Shown here piece after piece: positions 32,248-43,651 of a DNA stretch of 64,000 nt; within the stretch, counting starts at the first letter, position 1; every line of letters starts with the position of its first letter. Both the position numbers and the translations under genes were made by a program. A model generated the notes under the pieces. The model was not told the DNA's origin. It saw only the letters and a list, made by a program, of their open reading frames with translations, and did no database searches. Origin of the DNA: Odontesthes bonariensis (taxonomy: Eukaryota; Chordata; Actinopteri; Atheriniformes; Atherinopsidae); the NCBI RefSeq assembly GCF_027942865.1, contig NC_134507.1:36323711-36387710 (forward strand), given 5' to 3'.

Positions 32248-33333
32248 TAGTGGTGGGCATAGATTAATTTTTTTAATCTAGATTAATCTCACTGAAATCT
32301 TGAAATTAATCTAGATTAATCTAGATTAAAATGGCTCATTCAGGGGTCCGACAATCCGCGGCGTTCACGGAAACAGACGTGTAAACTTTGGTTCCTATCC
32401 AAACAATAGTCGTTTAATCCTGAGACTGTTGCAATTGCCGTGTCGAGTGCTTCAATACAATAGTGTAGTAACCCCACACATACCTTTCTCACTGCAATTA
32501 AGTTTTATTTCGGATTTATTTCGGATTTTATTTCGAATTTAGTTTATTTTCACAGCTGCCTCTGCTATTCCTGCTCTTCTCAGGTGTACCTAATGTAGTT
32601 TTACATAATTTGTAAAAGTGATGTATATCTTGTATAACAAATTGTAAATAACAACATGTTTATTCGTGTTCCTGCCCTCTCTTTCCTCATGTTTTTTTCC
32701 GCGGGGGTGCTGCACAGCCGCGGGGCCTTTAAGAATTGAACATTCTAAATGTGACGTCACGAGCTACCAAAGCAAATTCTCAAGCGAAGCTTCTCCAGCG
32801 AGTCAGCGACCTCTGCTACCAGGTAGCGGAGGTCGCAACATTAGGGCAGACCAGCTTATTCACATGCATGGCTCCAGCAGTTTCTCTAGCTTCGCCAACT
32901 TCTCATATTCAGCACTTGTTGGGAGGGCCAGATGGTGCTGCTGTTGAGATAGCGTTGTGTGCAGTGCGTCTCTGTTGCGCCACACGCGCAGTATCCTCCC
33001 TGCGGCCACCATATTAGGAGCACTGTCTGTTCCAACAGGGCAGATTTTGTCAACTATCCCCCACAGATAAGCGACCTCCATAAACTGCCTAGCACAGGCT
33101 TCTGCAAAGTGGCGTTCTTCTGTTTTAATCACACCTAACGGCAGACAAAGTACATCAGCCCACACCCGAGCTAAAATATCAAGGTAAAAGTCATCACAGT
33201 TTGCTTAGGCTACCTATTTTGACCCAGTTCCCAACCCAACTTTGAGAATAGATTAACGGCGATATTTTTTATATCGCCCGATAAGACTCTCAAATTATCG
33301 CAGCACGTTAACGCCGATAACGGCCCACCACTA
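32248..33333 (-). mobile_element. hAT element with transposase fragment
   Basis: Ends TAGTGGTGGGC and, inverted, TAGTGGTGGGC are identical, a known fish hAT terminus. The minus strand at 33165-32860 encodes EERHFAEACARQFMEVAYLW, GTDSAPNMVAAGR and LPTSAEYEKLAKLEKLLEPC, parts of the hAT RNase-H region and the following segment. It lies inside a TA-rich microsatellite, so the 8-bp duplication cannot be told from the repeat. It is internally deleted and has no full-length transposase. Confidence 0.75.
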
Positions 33334-34280
33334 ATATATATATATCTATATATATATAGATATATATATATACATATACACAATCATGCTCATAAGATTT
33401 TCACATCTAAGCAACAGTGCAATTGACAATAAAAAGTCATTTCACAAACAAAAACTTCTGATACAGAAGACAAATGTAAACAAACATCAAAACACCTGCT
33501 GCTATTATAAATACCATGATATTTCAATAGTTTAATTCTAATACACATATAGTAATATAAAATATAATATAATAATTTAATATAATTTAAATATGTATGT
33601 ATATATAAGCTTGTGTCTAGGCCTGTATCTTGGAGCTAGAACCCTTTAAAAAGTATAGTTTTGCTAAGCCTTTTTCGGCTGTTGCCACTCTGTAATTTCA
33701 GTGTACTGAGTTTGGCTATGTGGTGCAGCCTGAGTTTGTGAAATGTAGACACAACCAATGACAACAGTGAAAAGTGGTGGTTGTCTATACCAAACTGTGT
33801 GTCCTGAATGTGCTCCTTGACAGGGGTGGAGCAGTGATTTTAAATGTGGGGGTGTTCCAGGGGTGGCACATGAGCACCACATCAAGTCGAAAGACTGTAT
33901 AAAAAAAGGTCAAGCCTCACAATAGAGCCGGCTCTTCTTTGGGAGCCGAGTCAAAAGAGCCGAGCTTCCCATCACTAGCTCCGGCTGTTCGTCTCTTTCC
34001 CGGGCCGTGCCGCGGACAACAGTCTGTGATTGGGTGAATGTCCGTTCAGTTTGACCAATGCCTTTTCGTGCAGCGTAAGGGAGCTGAGGTGCGCTCCTTT
34101 TTTGTATGTTGGTGCACTACGAGGGTGGGCAAACGGGTTTACCTTTGGAAAATGTGGGGGGGGTGAAATCACCTTACTGTAAAAGTGGGGGTGTCGAAAC
34201 ACCCCCATCCCCCACGGGTGCGACGCCCCTGCTCCTTGAGCAGAAACACATCATCCGAGCCAACTTCAGCCCGGACAAAC
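33334..34280. other. Intergenic stretch with repeat scraps
   Basis: A TA microsatellite (33334-33370), then AGAGCCGGCTCTTCTTTGGGAGCCG near 33923, split here only for mention, and GTCGAAACACCCCCATCC near 34192. These look like ends of fragmented elements. No gene recognised. Confidence 0.35.
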
Positions 34281-34286
34281 TGCTCT

Positions 34287-34935
34287 CTAACCGACACCCT
34301 GACAGCTTGCCCCGATACAGACCTGCGAATGAACCTCTGCTGACCTCACCACTTTCACTGTTCCTTCTGAAGGAATCATCAGCCCTCCTCTGTTTTTCAA
34401 AGTCAGCAAGTGGTAGCTCTGGTCAAATGATGCCCGCGCAGCATCTGTCACCAGGCTAGCACGGCACACACCACAGGACAGCTTTCTTACAATCTGCCGC
34501 ACCACAAACCCTGTGATGTAAACCAGTGCGTTTTCCACCAGGCCACCAAAGCGGGCTGGGAGGTAGCTGTGGTCACATATCAGAGCAGATACGTTCACGG
34601 AAGGCGATTGAAGCTCTTCCGTCTCAGAGGCAGAGGACATCTCAACCGCCGACAGGGACACGGTCTCATCCTGAGGTGCCACGTTCCCTGAAGCGCTCGG
34701 AGAGACACCGCATCGGACCATGAGGCGGCGGAAGATGCCCTGCAATTGGCCTGCGGTGGGATTGTTGTTCCAGCCCCCTAAAAAACAAACACACACGACA
34801 CTTAATACAGATATTTGCTCTTTTCAGACATCAAGGACTTTTTTGGAAAGGCAATTTAATCTAGAAACTTCTGAGATCCTTACCTGATGCCCTGATGGAA
34901 TTGAAAAGGAGCTCCAAGTGATCCATTTCTACATT
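34287..34935 (-). pseudogene. P-element/THAP9-like transposase, C-terminal exons
   Basis: On the minus strand an exon ending at 34886 (donor GTAAGG) reads NVEMDHLELLFNSIRASG. The next exon starts at about 34779 after TTTTTTAG with GGWNNNPTAGQLQGIFRRLM and continues to ENALVYITGFVVRQIVRKLS, CGVCRASLV and SYHLLTLKNRGGLMIPS. This DHLELLF...GGWNNNPT...LTLKN..GGL order is that of the C-terminal third of P-element/THAP9 transposases. The N-terminal two thirds and THAP domain are not adjacent, so this is a fragment. A decayed scrap of the same segment (ENALVYI) occurs at 59758-59780 on the minus strand. Confidence 0.7.
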
Positions 34936-34985
34936 TCTATGAACATTGCAACAGAAAGCTACAAGCAGGTGAGTCCAGAAAAATA

Positions 34986-35142
34986 ATGAATAGGAGGGTT
35001 TCAAACTTGACGTCACTTCCGTATTTTCTAAGCGCGCGAACCTTAGTGTTGGGCAACCTGAGCTGGAGCCCATTGAAAACGCTGTGTTTTGTCTGCCACT
35101 TTTTTGCCCAAAATGCCTCAGTTTTGTGGATGTAGCAATCGG
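34986..35142 (+). mobile_element. Left end of an ISL2EU-like THAP element (fragment)
   Basis: TAGGAGGGTTTCAAACTTGA and the following 120 bp match the left end of the element at 37499-38790, including ATGCCTCAGTTTTGTGGATG with a 9-bp deletion in the THAP start. It is cut at 35143 by a hAT end. Confidence 0.7.
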
Positions 35143-36552
35143 TAGTGATGGCAAAACGAGGCTTTTTGAATCATTGAATCATTTTGAACCATTGTGTCAT
35201 AAAGTGGTTCACTACTGGAAGCTTCATTCAATTCCCTTGGGTGACATCTACTGGCGTAGCGATTGTTGCACCTTATGAAGCCCTGCGAATGTGATGCATA
35301 GGCCTATAATAACACGTATGTATGTGTGTTGTACATATGGGTTTGTAGTGCCTCATTAAAGATTGATTAATTTACCCATGAAATAATAATTTGCCCTCTC
35401 CGGGTCGGGAATGAGATCCTTCCCCAAGTGGAGGAGTTCAAGTATCTCGGGGTCTTGTTCACGAGTGAGGGACGAATGCAGCGGGAGGTTGACAGGCGGA
35501 TCGAAAAAAATCCGGGTTACTGTAATTTTGAATTTTTGTCGTAAAGTGGGTGTTACTGACGTCCTCGTCGTGCTACTACCACAGACAGCCCACAGACCTG
35601 CTGCCTTTTTATTCATTCGGCTAAAATTCAAAATTAGTAAACCGGATTTTTTTAAGTAAGCGACGCACCTCCACGTTATCAGTGCTAGTGTACAGTAATT
35701 AATAAATTATAAACAGCATAGTTTGTACTTGTATAAGCTTGCCCATAGGAAACCGTTTCATGGCCGAATATCTCAAGAGAGCAGCCAGACGCCTCTCAAA
35801 TATCTTCGGAACAGCTCCAAATGTTCAACAACAAGCAGGGGTGAGTAGAACATCATGTTATAATGTGAAATCAAGGGCCCAATGTCAAAAAACCGGTCTT
35901 ATCCTTTAAGCTGCTGCCCCCGCGACCCGACCCCCGGAGAAGCGGAAGATGATGGATGGAATAATAATTTAAAAACAATGGGAACATTTTTGGTTTGTCA
36001 TTCATATTTTCTTTGGGAGTGTGCTTGGTGTAATAAAGAGGGTGCTTGTGTTACTTCAGGTGTTTTTATTCAAGAAAAACAGTTTTTGCACAGTAGAAGG
36101 ACTCAAACGGTTTCTTTTTTTTTTTAGTCAATTTCTCCAGCTTTGGAAAATACTCTGTCACAGGGAACAGAGGAGGCTGGTGTGCTGAAGGAACTGTTTG
36201 GCTGGAAATATTCCCACACTTTAGAACGCTTCCTCGATGGTTGCTCCATGAGAGAATAATCCAGAACTCCGAATATCAAAAAACGAGAGCTGTTCGTAAC
36301 GTATAATACGTGTAGAACGTGGACATGAACCGGGGCTTCAGCCATCTTGAATACACTGAATCACAGCAAATGTTCAAAGCTCCACTATCAACTCGAAGCA
36401 GTCAGCTGACTCGGTCTGAATGAAGCAGTGAAGTGGTTCAAACGTCATCAGTGACGTCACATGAAGCAAGCTCCGGCCCACTGCTTCACTATAACTACCC
36501 TGTCGAGTTTCAAGCGTGCTTCGGAGCTTCGGGGTTGGAGGTAACATCACTA
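35143..36552 (-). mobile_element. hAT element with internally deleted transposase, carrying a nested foldback half
   Basis: Ends TAGTGATG on both sides (inverted) and subterminal AAGCTTC/GAAGCTC words. The minus strand at 36345-36124 encodes a 73-codon frame in which a BED-finger start, SRKRSKVWEYFQ, runs directly into ASSVPCDRVFSKAGEID from the C-terminal dimerisation region, so nearly the whole transposase has been deleted. A half copy of the TTAA foldback element seen at 58534-59196 lies at about 35500-35909. No convincing 8-bp target duplication was found. Confidence 0.65.
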
Positions 36553-36619
36553 CCTGTTGGAAACATCACTACAGACAAATACGCACATTGAGAAACGGCC
36601 CATTACCCGACACACGCTG

Positions 36620-36666
36620 CGAAGCCTCGGCTCATCTCGGCTCATCTCGGCTCATCTCGGAACATC
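36620..36666 (+). repeat. 11-bp tandem repeat
   Basis: CTCGGCTCATCTCGGCTCAT and one further unit: three to four copies of CTCATCTCGG. Confidence 0.8.
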
Positions 36667-37618
36667 TGGTAGCATAGCAACAGAAAGCTGCATGCAGGTG
36701 AGTCCAGAAAAGAATGAATTTAGCGGTCAGACGTTAGCAGAAATGTCTTCAAAGTGCTCTGTGTCATTGGTTTGATTCCTGCTCCTGGACACGGGCAGTC
36801 AGAACATGCAGCAGAGAGTAAAATGGTCAGATAACCTGGCTGCTATTCACAGTTAGCCCGGCCTGCTAATGCTAACGCTAACCGTTAAAGCGTTAAAGAT
36901 CCCAGAAACACAACCTTTCAATAAGCCGGCCAGATGGCCAAATAAAATGGAGCTTTATCCTTTTAGCTGTGTGTGAAACATACTTCTGGGCCCTTTTCTT
37001 CCTCTTTTCTATCCTTTTGGGGCACTTTTTGACCATCCTGTCACATTTCCCACTAAAGCTGCAGTCTGTAGTTTTGCTGAAATCTTTTGTGATTTAAAAA
37101 GTTTAATGATCAATGTCAAATGTAGAATGGTTCTTTCCAGACTTATCTGAGTATCATTTGGCTTTTTGATAGAAGTGTGCAGCCAAAACATGTGATTTGA
37201 TGTGTTTAACGTACAAAATATACCATATTTCGTGATTAGATCTTAAAATGACTTAATTATGGTCAATATAAATACTTTAATTACATTAAGAGTTTAAAGG
37301 CCTACAGAAAGCTGACACTACACCCAATACATAATGATAATACATACACAGAGGAACAATAATGATCATTGGACTCTACACCAAAACATTTCATAAACGC
37401 ATGAAATTTGCGATTTTGAATTTGCCGCTAGGAAACCTCCTAGAAAATCCGTGTGACGTCACTGGTGCCATGGTTTTTCCTGGCTGCCGTGTTGCCAATA
37501 GGAGGGTTTCACTTGACGTCACTTCCGTATTTTTCTAAGCGCGCGAACCCAGGTGGTGGGCAACCTGAGCTGGAGCCCATTGAAAACACTGTGTTTTGTC
37601 TGCCACTTTTTGCCCAAA

Positions 37619-37837
37619 ATGCCTCAGTTTTGTGCCGTTTTTGGATGTAGCAATCGGTCTAACCGAGAGAAGGGAAAGGGTTACTATCGAGTACCGAAGG
37701 TAATCGACCATAGAGGTGAGAAATGGAAAAAAAACTCACAGAACAACACCGCAAAAAGTGGATAGCTAACCTTCGTTTACAGACTGGAGGGGCTGGATAT
37801 GCAAATGCTTGCGTCTGCGGTGACCACTTCGTCAAAG
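37619..37837 (+). pseudogene. THAP-domain first exon (frameshifted)
   Basis: ATG at 37619 starts [19 protein letters not shown], with C-x4-C and YRVPK. An extra or missing base in the A-run near 37725-37732 shifts the frame; the other frame carries [12 protein letters not shown] and CVCGDHF, the end of a C2CH THAP domain, up to the donor GTATGA at 37838. The domain is therefore complete except for the frameshift. Confidence 0.7.
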
Positions 37838-38385
37838 GTATGAGCAAATCTAACTGTTTAGTAGTAGTGCAGTAAAGTAATATGTTGTTAAATGCCAATC
37901 AACAGTAATGTAATACGGGCTACGTTTGGGCTTTGTTTTGAAGGCTGCCCCAGCGCGTTGTTAGCTACTGTCAGTGGACTGGGCTCCGACGGTCAAGCTG
38001 GGTTACCAAAACACAGAGCTAACACAGACATCGGTGTTTCATGCGATCTCTGAGAGTGGTTGATCTAAACAAAACAAATTTATCACGTCGTCACAATCTT
38101 CACGTTTCAGTAGTATCCACGAAGTGCTTAAGTGCTAACAGGGCACATTAGCTCCCACGTACATGACAACAGAATCGCTCGCGCTCTGCCTTGTGCATTA
38201 GGCTAACAAAGACACAATGTCAGCATTTGGATATTTGGATATCGGCATTTTATCAAAACATGAATGCCAACATTCACAGCTCGGCATTCAACATGTTAAG
38301 TTCTGCTTTACTGCCCAGCCCTGCACTACACACTGCATTTTCCACTGGGATAATGCACCATTAACAACACAGAAAACAAGCTTAC

Positions 38386-38691
38386 CCTGGCCAACACCAA
38401 AACACAATCATTCTGTAGACGTTTTACTCCGAGTTTGCTGATCCATCCGCTGTGGTAATAGTTGTATGCTTCCAAACTTGTGTGGGCCTTCATCTGTTGC
38501 TTGGTGTAGTAAGACGTCTGGAGAACCAGGTAGCTCGTCATGTCCACAGCCTCTATTTTCGGCAAATCGTTCCGGTTTTGCGAAAATTCGGACATTTTCA
38601 TTAAGTATGTGTCACGCCCAATGTATTTCTCAACTAACGCAAAATACCTTTCCCTATGTGCCGGCTCCAAACCACTACAATATTCACTCAT
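38386..38691 (-). pseudogene. First exon of an ISL2EU YqaJ/SWIM-type protein
   Basis: From the ATG at 38691 (a longer frame starts at 38745) the exon reads MSEYCSGLEPAHRERYFALV, then YLVLQTSYYTKQQMKAHTSL and EAYNYYHSGWISKLGV, ending LVLARV at the donor GTAAGC. The LVL.TS.YT..Q.KAH.SLEAYN segment is the N-terminal hallmark of the fish transposon proteins that continue into a SWIM finger and a YqaJ nuclease. Those later parts are deleted here. Confidence 0.65.
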
Positions 38692-39077
38692 CTCCATTAT
38701 TCTCCATGTTGTTGCTATGCTGTAGTCAAGCTTCCTGCCCACCAACTGAAATTCGCGCGCTCCCGTGATGACGTAACTGAAACCCTCCTATTTAGCGACT
38801 TTGTCAGAAGACAGAAGCACTGCAGGACGGCGGCAACCCGGCATACCGTCATTTCCTGTCAAAACGGCAGTTTCAAGCTAGCTACAACGAGGGTAGGTTC
38901 ACCTCCTGTTTTCCCTATGATAAAAGGCAACGGGTATTTTATTTTGTCAAAATAACCGGAAGTGCGTTGCTCAATGCGGCTAGCTTTAGCAGCGCCGAAT
39001 TCGTCGGAACAAAATATTTTGTCAGGTTTTCAACACGTTTGGGATCTAAACGACTACTTTCTCACCTGAAAAGTTTC

Positions 39078-39366
39078 AAATGTTGCGGGGACAGATGAAG
39101 CAGAGAGACCTGCGGTCTTGTGTCTGTGCCTCCCTGTCCGCCTGCCTCCTCTCTGGTGAAATCAGCCGGAGCCATCCCGCCGTGTTCAGCTCCCTGCGGT
39201 GCGGACACTCAGGGGGAATCCACCTGGCGGAGAGCGGACACACCGCGGGATGGTTGCCCTGAAATCAGCCGGCTGATTTCCACTCTCCACCTGGCAGAGT
39301 GTGTCCGCTCTCCGCCAGGTGGATTCCTGTCCGACCGCGGGTCTCTCTGCTTCCTCTGTCCCCGGT
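39078..39366. repeat. Nested inverted repeats (hairpin-forming, GC-rich)
   Basis: GGGGACAGATGAAGCAGAGA (39087) is inverted at about 39340-39363. Inside, GGAATCCACCTGGCGGAGAG with CGGACACA (39215-39242) is perfectly inverted at 39299-39326, and the centre GAAATCAGCCGGCTGATTTC (39260-39280) is a perfect palindrome. It may be a foldback element. Confidence 0.8.
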
Positions 39367-39519
39367 GGTGTGAGCTGCTGCTGCTGAGGGCAACACACGC
39401 ACTTCGTACATCTACTCGCAATAAAAACTGCACTGAACCCAACGTTTTATATTTCCAAGCGACGTCCCGCGGCACACATCGAAATTTGCCGCAAAGAAGC
39501 TGTTGTTAAAATTGGCTTT

Positions 39520-40490
39520 GTTAGATGATGGATAGATGGATGAATCAATACTACTTGCATTATAATCACAGGGCAATGATCACTCAGAGTCTGTTTGGAT
39601 TGTTGTCACTCAGGGCTGAATGAGAGAGAAAAAAACATGGTTGAGAAAAGACAATCTTAGTGTGTACGCATTTATGATAAAGAGAACAACTATAACCTAA
39701 ATTGTGAACATTATAGCTCAGTTTGCCAGGTCTGGCAAACTGCTGGCTTCGCTACTGGAACTACTGGTGATTGTTCCAGCAGCTGGCACTTGCGACGTCA
39801 CGCACCTGTCGTCGGTTTGCCAAAATTCGAATCAAAAGTGGTGATAGTTTATTGGGTCTAATCAGGACTATCCAGGGACCTAAAATTATTTTAAAATCAT
39901 AAAACAATTCCATGGTATATAAGGAATCGATCTGCCATTTCAGTTTTGTGCAAAAACTCACCTTTCTGTAGGCCTTTAAGTTGTTTGAAGAGGAGTCATA
40001 GCATTATTATAAAGACTTGTGGGTGATCCAGGAAAGTATCACAGGAGCAGTAGAAATCCAGTTCTCCTCAGTATCAGTGTCTGATTTCTCAGATTTACAC
40101 TCAGAAGCCCATTAAAAGACAGTCTGACTGTCCTCTTCAGAAGTGTCTCATGAAAGCTTCATTATTCACTTTCCTTTACATATCCAATATTTTCTTTTAT
40201 CCACGAATCAACAAGGACTGAGCACATGATAAAAAGGTTCTGGAAATGAGAACAGGTTTAGAAACGGAGAGAATCTGAACCTCAGTCTTTGGGATGATAT
40301 TGGGACCCTTTCCTCAAACAGGATCATTGTCTTAATGTAGTAAAATGATTTAAGTTGATGGTGTTCCACTGACTCAGATGAGATTTATGGGATATTGCAC
40401 ACAGTGGGTGTCGGTCTACAGATTATATTATTAAATTTTTTCTGAATTTGATCAAAAAGCTACAAATATTTTGAACTGTGACCTTAGTGG
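39520..40490. other. Intergenic stretch, no gene seen
   Basis: AT-rich, short frames only. A CTGGCAAACTGC near 39733 is partly inverted but no element ends were found. Confidence 0.35.
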
Positions 40491-40498
40491 GTCTTTAA

Positions 40499-41031
40499 AG
40501 GAATGGTTCGGCGTAAAATGATAATTTGAGCATCACATGGTCATGCTACATAATATATATGGGTGATGTCCGGTTATTTTGACAAAATAAAATACCCGTT
40601 GCCTTTTATCATAGGGAAAGCCATTACGATAAAAAGGTGCTTTTGTTTTGAAAACAGGAAGTGAACCTACCCTCGTTGTAGCTAGCTTGAAACTCAGGGC
40701 CAGACTACGACAACCAGTGAAAACACAAGCCAGTGAAAGGCTGTGTGGTCCGATGAACTTCTCTGTGCCTCGGTTTGCTTGACGAGGTCTTTATTATGAC
40801 ACAGCTGAAGAATGTAGCGCTTTTGAGCTTGTTTATCGCGGAAAAACAACCGATTTCTTATATTTTCCAAATTGGTCCCGTACAGTTGCATTGGCTGCGT
40901 TTCTAACAAAACACTTCAAAATAGCCAACTTCGGAATGCCGCGGTCTTTCAGAGAAAAGCTCATCACCCATATAAATTATGTGGCATGACCATGTGATGC
41001 TCAAATTATCATTTTACGCCGAACCATTCCT
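40499..41031. mobile_element. TTAA-flanked MITE with ~75-bp inverted repeats
   Basis: Ends begin AGGAATGGTTCGGCGTAAAA; arms of about 75 bp (through CATCACATGGTCATGC) are almost perfect. TTAA flanks it at 40495-40498 and 41032-41035. The inner segment 40570-40700 is an inverted copy of 38868-38960, where another fragment of the family lies. Confidence 0.85.
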
Positions 41032-41212
41032 TTAAAGAAGCATTTTAAAGTTCACAGGGATTTAAATAAAAAGCACAGTAATGAGTTTAATGGAATGTGA
41101 CTGGATGGTTAAAAACTGTGCAGAAAGGTTATCAAGAGAAGAAGAAAAGTGGGTGTGGTTTAACACGCTGCACGCCACAGCTGGATCTTATCGTATATGC
41201 TGACAGTTGCAG

Positions 41213-41532
41213 AATCCATCAGTCGGAGAACCAGAATGGAGCAGAACCAGGAGCTGAAGCAGGAGCAGAACCAGGAGCAGAACCAGGAGCAGGAGCTGAA
41301 GCAGGAGCAGTACCAGGAACTGAACCGGGAACTGAAGCAGGAGCAGAACCAGGAGCAGAACCAGGAGCAGAACCAGGAGCAGTACCAGGAGCAGAACCAG
41401 GAGCAGAACCAGGAGCAGAACCAGGAGCAGAACCAGGAGCTGAACCAGGAGCTGAACCAGGAGCAGAACCAGGAGCAGAACCCCTCCACCAGGAACAGAG
41501 CCGGCTCATCCTCTGGGTCCACCGGGCCACAG
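41213..41532 (+). CDS. Candidate exon with EQNQ repeats (uncertain)
   Basis: An acceptor-like TGCTGACAGTTGCAG ends at 41212 and a donor-like ACAG|GTCAGT lies at 41532/41533. Between them ATG at 41236 opens a frame of MEQNQELKQEQNQEQ-type repeats (6- and 12-bp units, GAGCAGAACCAG) ending NPSTRNRAGSSSGSTGPQ. All frames on both strands stay open across the repeat, including a PGAE/GAEPGA frame, so coding is not proven. It may be an exon of a Gln/Glu-rich protein or only a minisatellite. Confidence 0.3.
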
Positions 41533-41744
41533 GTCAGTGTGGAGGAGGTTTTTATTTTATTTTTTATTTATTTGGTTAGGACTCTGCACATTAATCAACA
41601 TATCAGCAAAGCATCCATGTAAATATGCCGGAGTTAGCACAGTTGCTAAATTTCATCCGTTGTCCTCAGGCAGGTATCATAAAAACATACAGACAATACA
41701 CCATGACAAAAAACTAAAGAACAAACAAAGATTCACATCAAAGT

Positions 41745-42170
41745 TAAAGGGACAGTTCGCCTCTTTTGACATGAAGCTGTATGACATCCCATATCAGCAA
41801 CATCATTTATGAACATGTTCTTACCCCCAGCTGCGTCCTGTGAGCAGAGTTCCAGCCTCGTTTTGGTGTTGATGAAAGTAGTCCGGCTAGTTTGCTAGGG
41901 TCCCGAAAATAAAGCGTTTTGCTTTTCAAAACAATATGCGTTCAAAAGAGTAATACATTTGCATCACATCCTCCCTCCAGAAAAAGTCAGAGCTCACATC
42001 GCTTGGCCCTATTTTCTCTCTCCCTTCGTATCATTGCCTGCTGTGTAAACCGTGCAGACTGAAGTGCAGACCGAGCACTCCCCTGCTTCCGAGCAGCAAA
42101 CACCGTAACAGGTGCAGCTATCGCTAGGTGGCTGTTAGCATTGATATGAAGGGAGGCAAAAATAGTGGAC
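41745..42170. mobile_element. Fragment of a TTAA-type fish MITE
   Basis: TTAAAGGGACAGTTCGCCTC and the following ATGAAGCTGTATGACATCCC mark the left end of a common fish element. The right end was not found with certainty; the element meets the truncated BEL/Pao sequence near 42170. Confidence 0.45.
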
Positions 42171-42202
42171 GTCATTGAGGGATACTCCATCATACTTAGC
42201 TG

Positions 42203-42984
42203 CCTTCCCTCTAATTTTTCATGTGTCTGGGCAAACACACAAGCTCCCTGAGCACACTGAGGACCACTGTGAGCAGCATCAGATGTGCACGCTGTGGCCA
42301 CACACCTGTATCACACCTGTTCAAAACCTTGGATCATAGCCAGTTACATGGCTTATTAAAAGAATCAAATCACAGCAGCAATTTCCATTAGTTTACTTTT
42401 CATATAAGTGATTTGGCCCACTTAAAATGAAAAAGACAAAAATCTTGTTGTTCATGAGATGTGTAGTATGTTATCTGTTATATGTGAGAGTCATGCTTGC
42501 AGCCTTGTTTTGCAGAGCAGACCTTTCTCACTCGAAAAAGAAAAAATTTGACCCAGTTTCACCGCTTGTTCTTCTGTTTGCACATAGTCAGACAGCCATT
42601 CCATCCTAAAAGAACCGCATTTCTTTTTTACTGTAGCTTGGTGAGTGGATGTGTCGCTGGCGCTGCCCGTTCGTTTCGCCATGATAAAGTGTTGCGTCTC
42701 ACTGTTAGCTAGCTAACCTGCACGGCGCGTATGGGCAGGGCACATATGCAAATACCATCAATGCTCTGATTGGCTGCATAGCATAAGTAAGCCGTATCGT
42801 ATCGTTGGCTGAACACCTGTCACACTGCGTTATGTTGAAAAATGGTACAGAAAAACACAGTATTGGTCTAATTAATTAGATTAGGTCTAGTATTAGATAT
42901 GAATTAATACGTTTATGGTGAATTTTATTTTATTTTTATTTTCTTGTGCGCTGAGAATGTGCGAGCAGCTCAGAGGGAACGTTG
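42203..42984. mobile_element. hAT-type element inside BEL/Pao
   Basis: The 8-mer CTTAGCTG is repeated exactly at 42195-42202 and 42985-42992. The ends CCTTCCCTCTAATTTTTCATG and, inverted, AACGTTCCCTCTGAGCTGCT share TTCCCTCT. 782 bp, non-coding. Confidence 0.75.
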
Positions 42985-43646
42985 CTTAGCTGCACAATCA
43001 AAGACGACACGTACCTTTCCAGGCTTGCGTGGATGAGTCACTGGGTGATGTGGGAGGTACCAGATCTTGCTATCGCTGCGGTCAAGTGACGAAGCTGAGA
43101 CCTCTTCTGCATAACCTTTGTCGATGGTCGACTCCATCGCCTCCACATACTTCTCATTCAGGTCTGCGTTCTTTCTTAGTCTGCGTTCCAGTAATCGCAG
43201 TCTGTGTTGCTAAGTTGATGTTGTTTGGTAATGTCACTGTTTCCTTTTGAAAGGTATGTCTAAGCTATAGTGTAAGCCTTCTTTGGAGAATGAATTTTCC
43301 CACAGTTTAATTACTTTGTGGTCATTGATCGATAGATTGTTCTTGTGTGTGGGGTCATCAAGTTTCCAAAACCTTTCTACCTGAGTTTGCAGGCTATGAT
43401 CGGACTTGAGGAAGTAGGCCCTGGCCTTCCTTCTTTCCTTGTAATCAACTGGTCCATTTATGGCCCAGCCAAGCACCGTTCTGGTAGCATATGGGTCATT
43501 ATCTATATATTCTTCAGCTCTGAGAAGACGTGGTGCATCTTGTCCAATAACAAGGTGCACATCTTTGGAGTTGACACTGGGAATAGGGATGTCCGCTAAG
43601 TGATCCCATCTGGCCGTCTCATCAGGTGTTGCTAGACGGATAAGTC
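42985..43646 (-). pseudogene. BEL/Pao protease-to-RT region
   Basis: The frame 43713-43234 holds VHLVIGQDAPRLLR and YATRTVLGWAINGPV, diagnostic of BEL/Pao Pol between protease and RT. After a stop at 43234 the RT start is still readable (KIWYLPHHPVTHPRKPGK near 43030-43080) with further stops, so it is inactive. Confidence 0.8.
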
Positions 43647-43651
43647 CTATG

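Larger units (their letters stand above)
37499..38790. mobile_element. ISL2EU-like element with THAP (+) and YqaJ/SWIM-type (-) first exons
   Basis: Terminal inverted repeats TAGGAGGGTTTCACTTGACG and, inverted, TAGGAGGGTTTCAGTTACGT. One gene starts at each end and both point inward, as in ISL2EU transposons, which are known to encode a YqaJ-type nuclease as second protein. Only the first exon of each gene remains, so this is an internal-deletion derivative of about 1.3 kb. Confidence 0.75.

Noticed and set aside
41160..41530. Minus-strand CSWFCSWF and APGSAPGS frames
   Set aside because: All frames across a 6/12-bp repeat are open; there is no supporting context on the minus strand.
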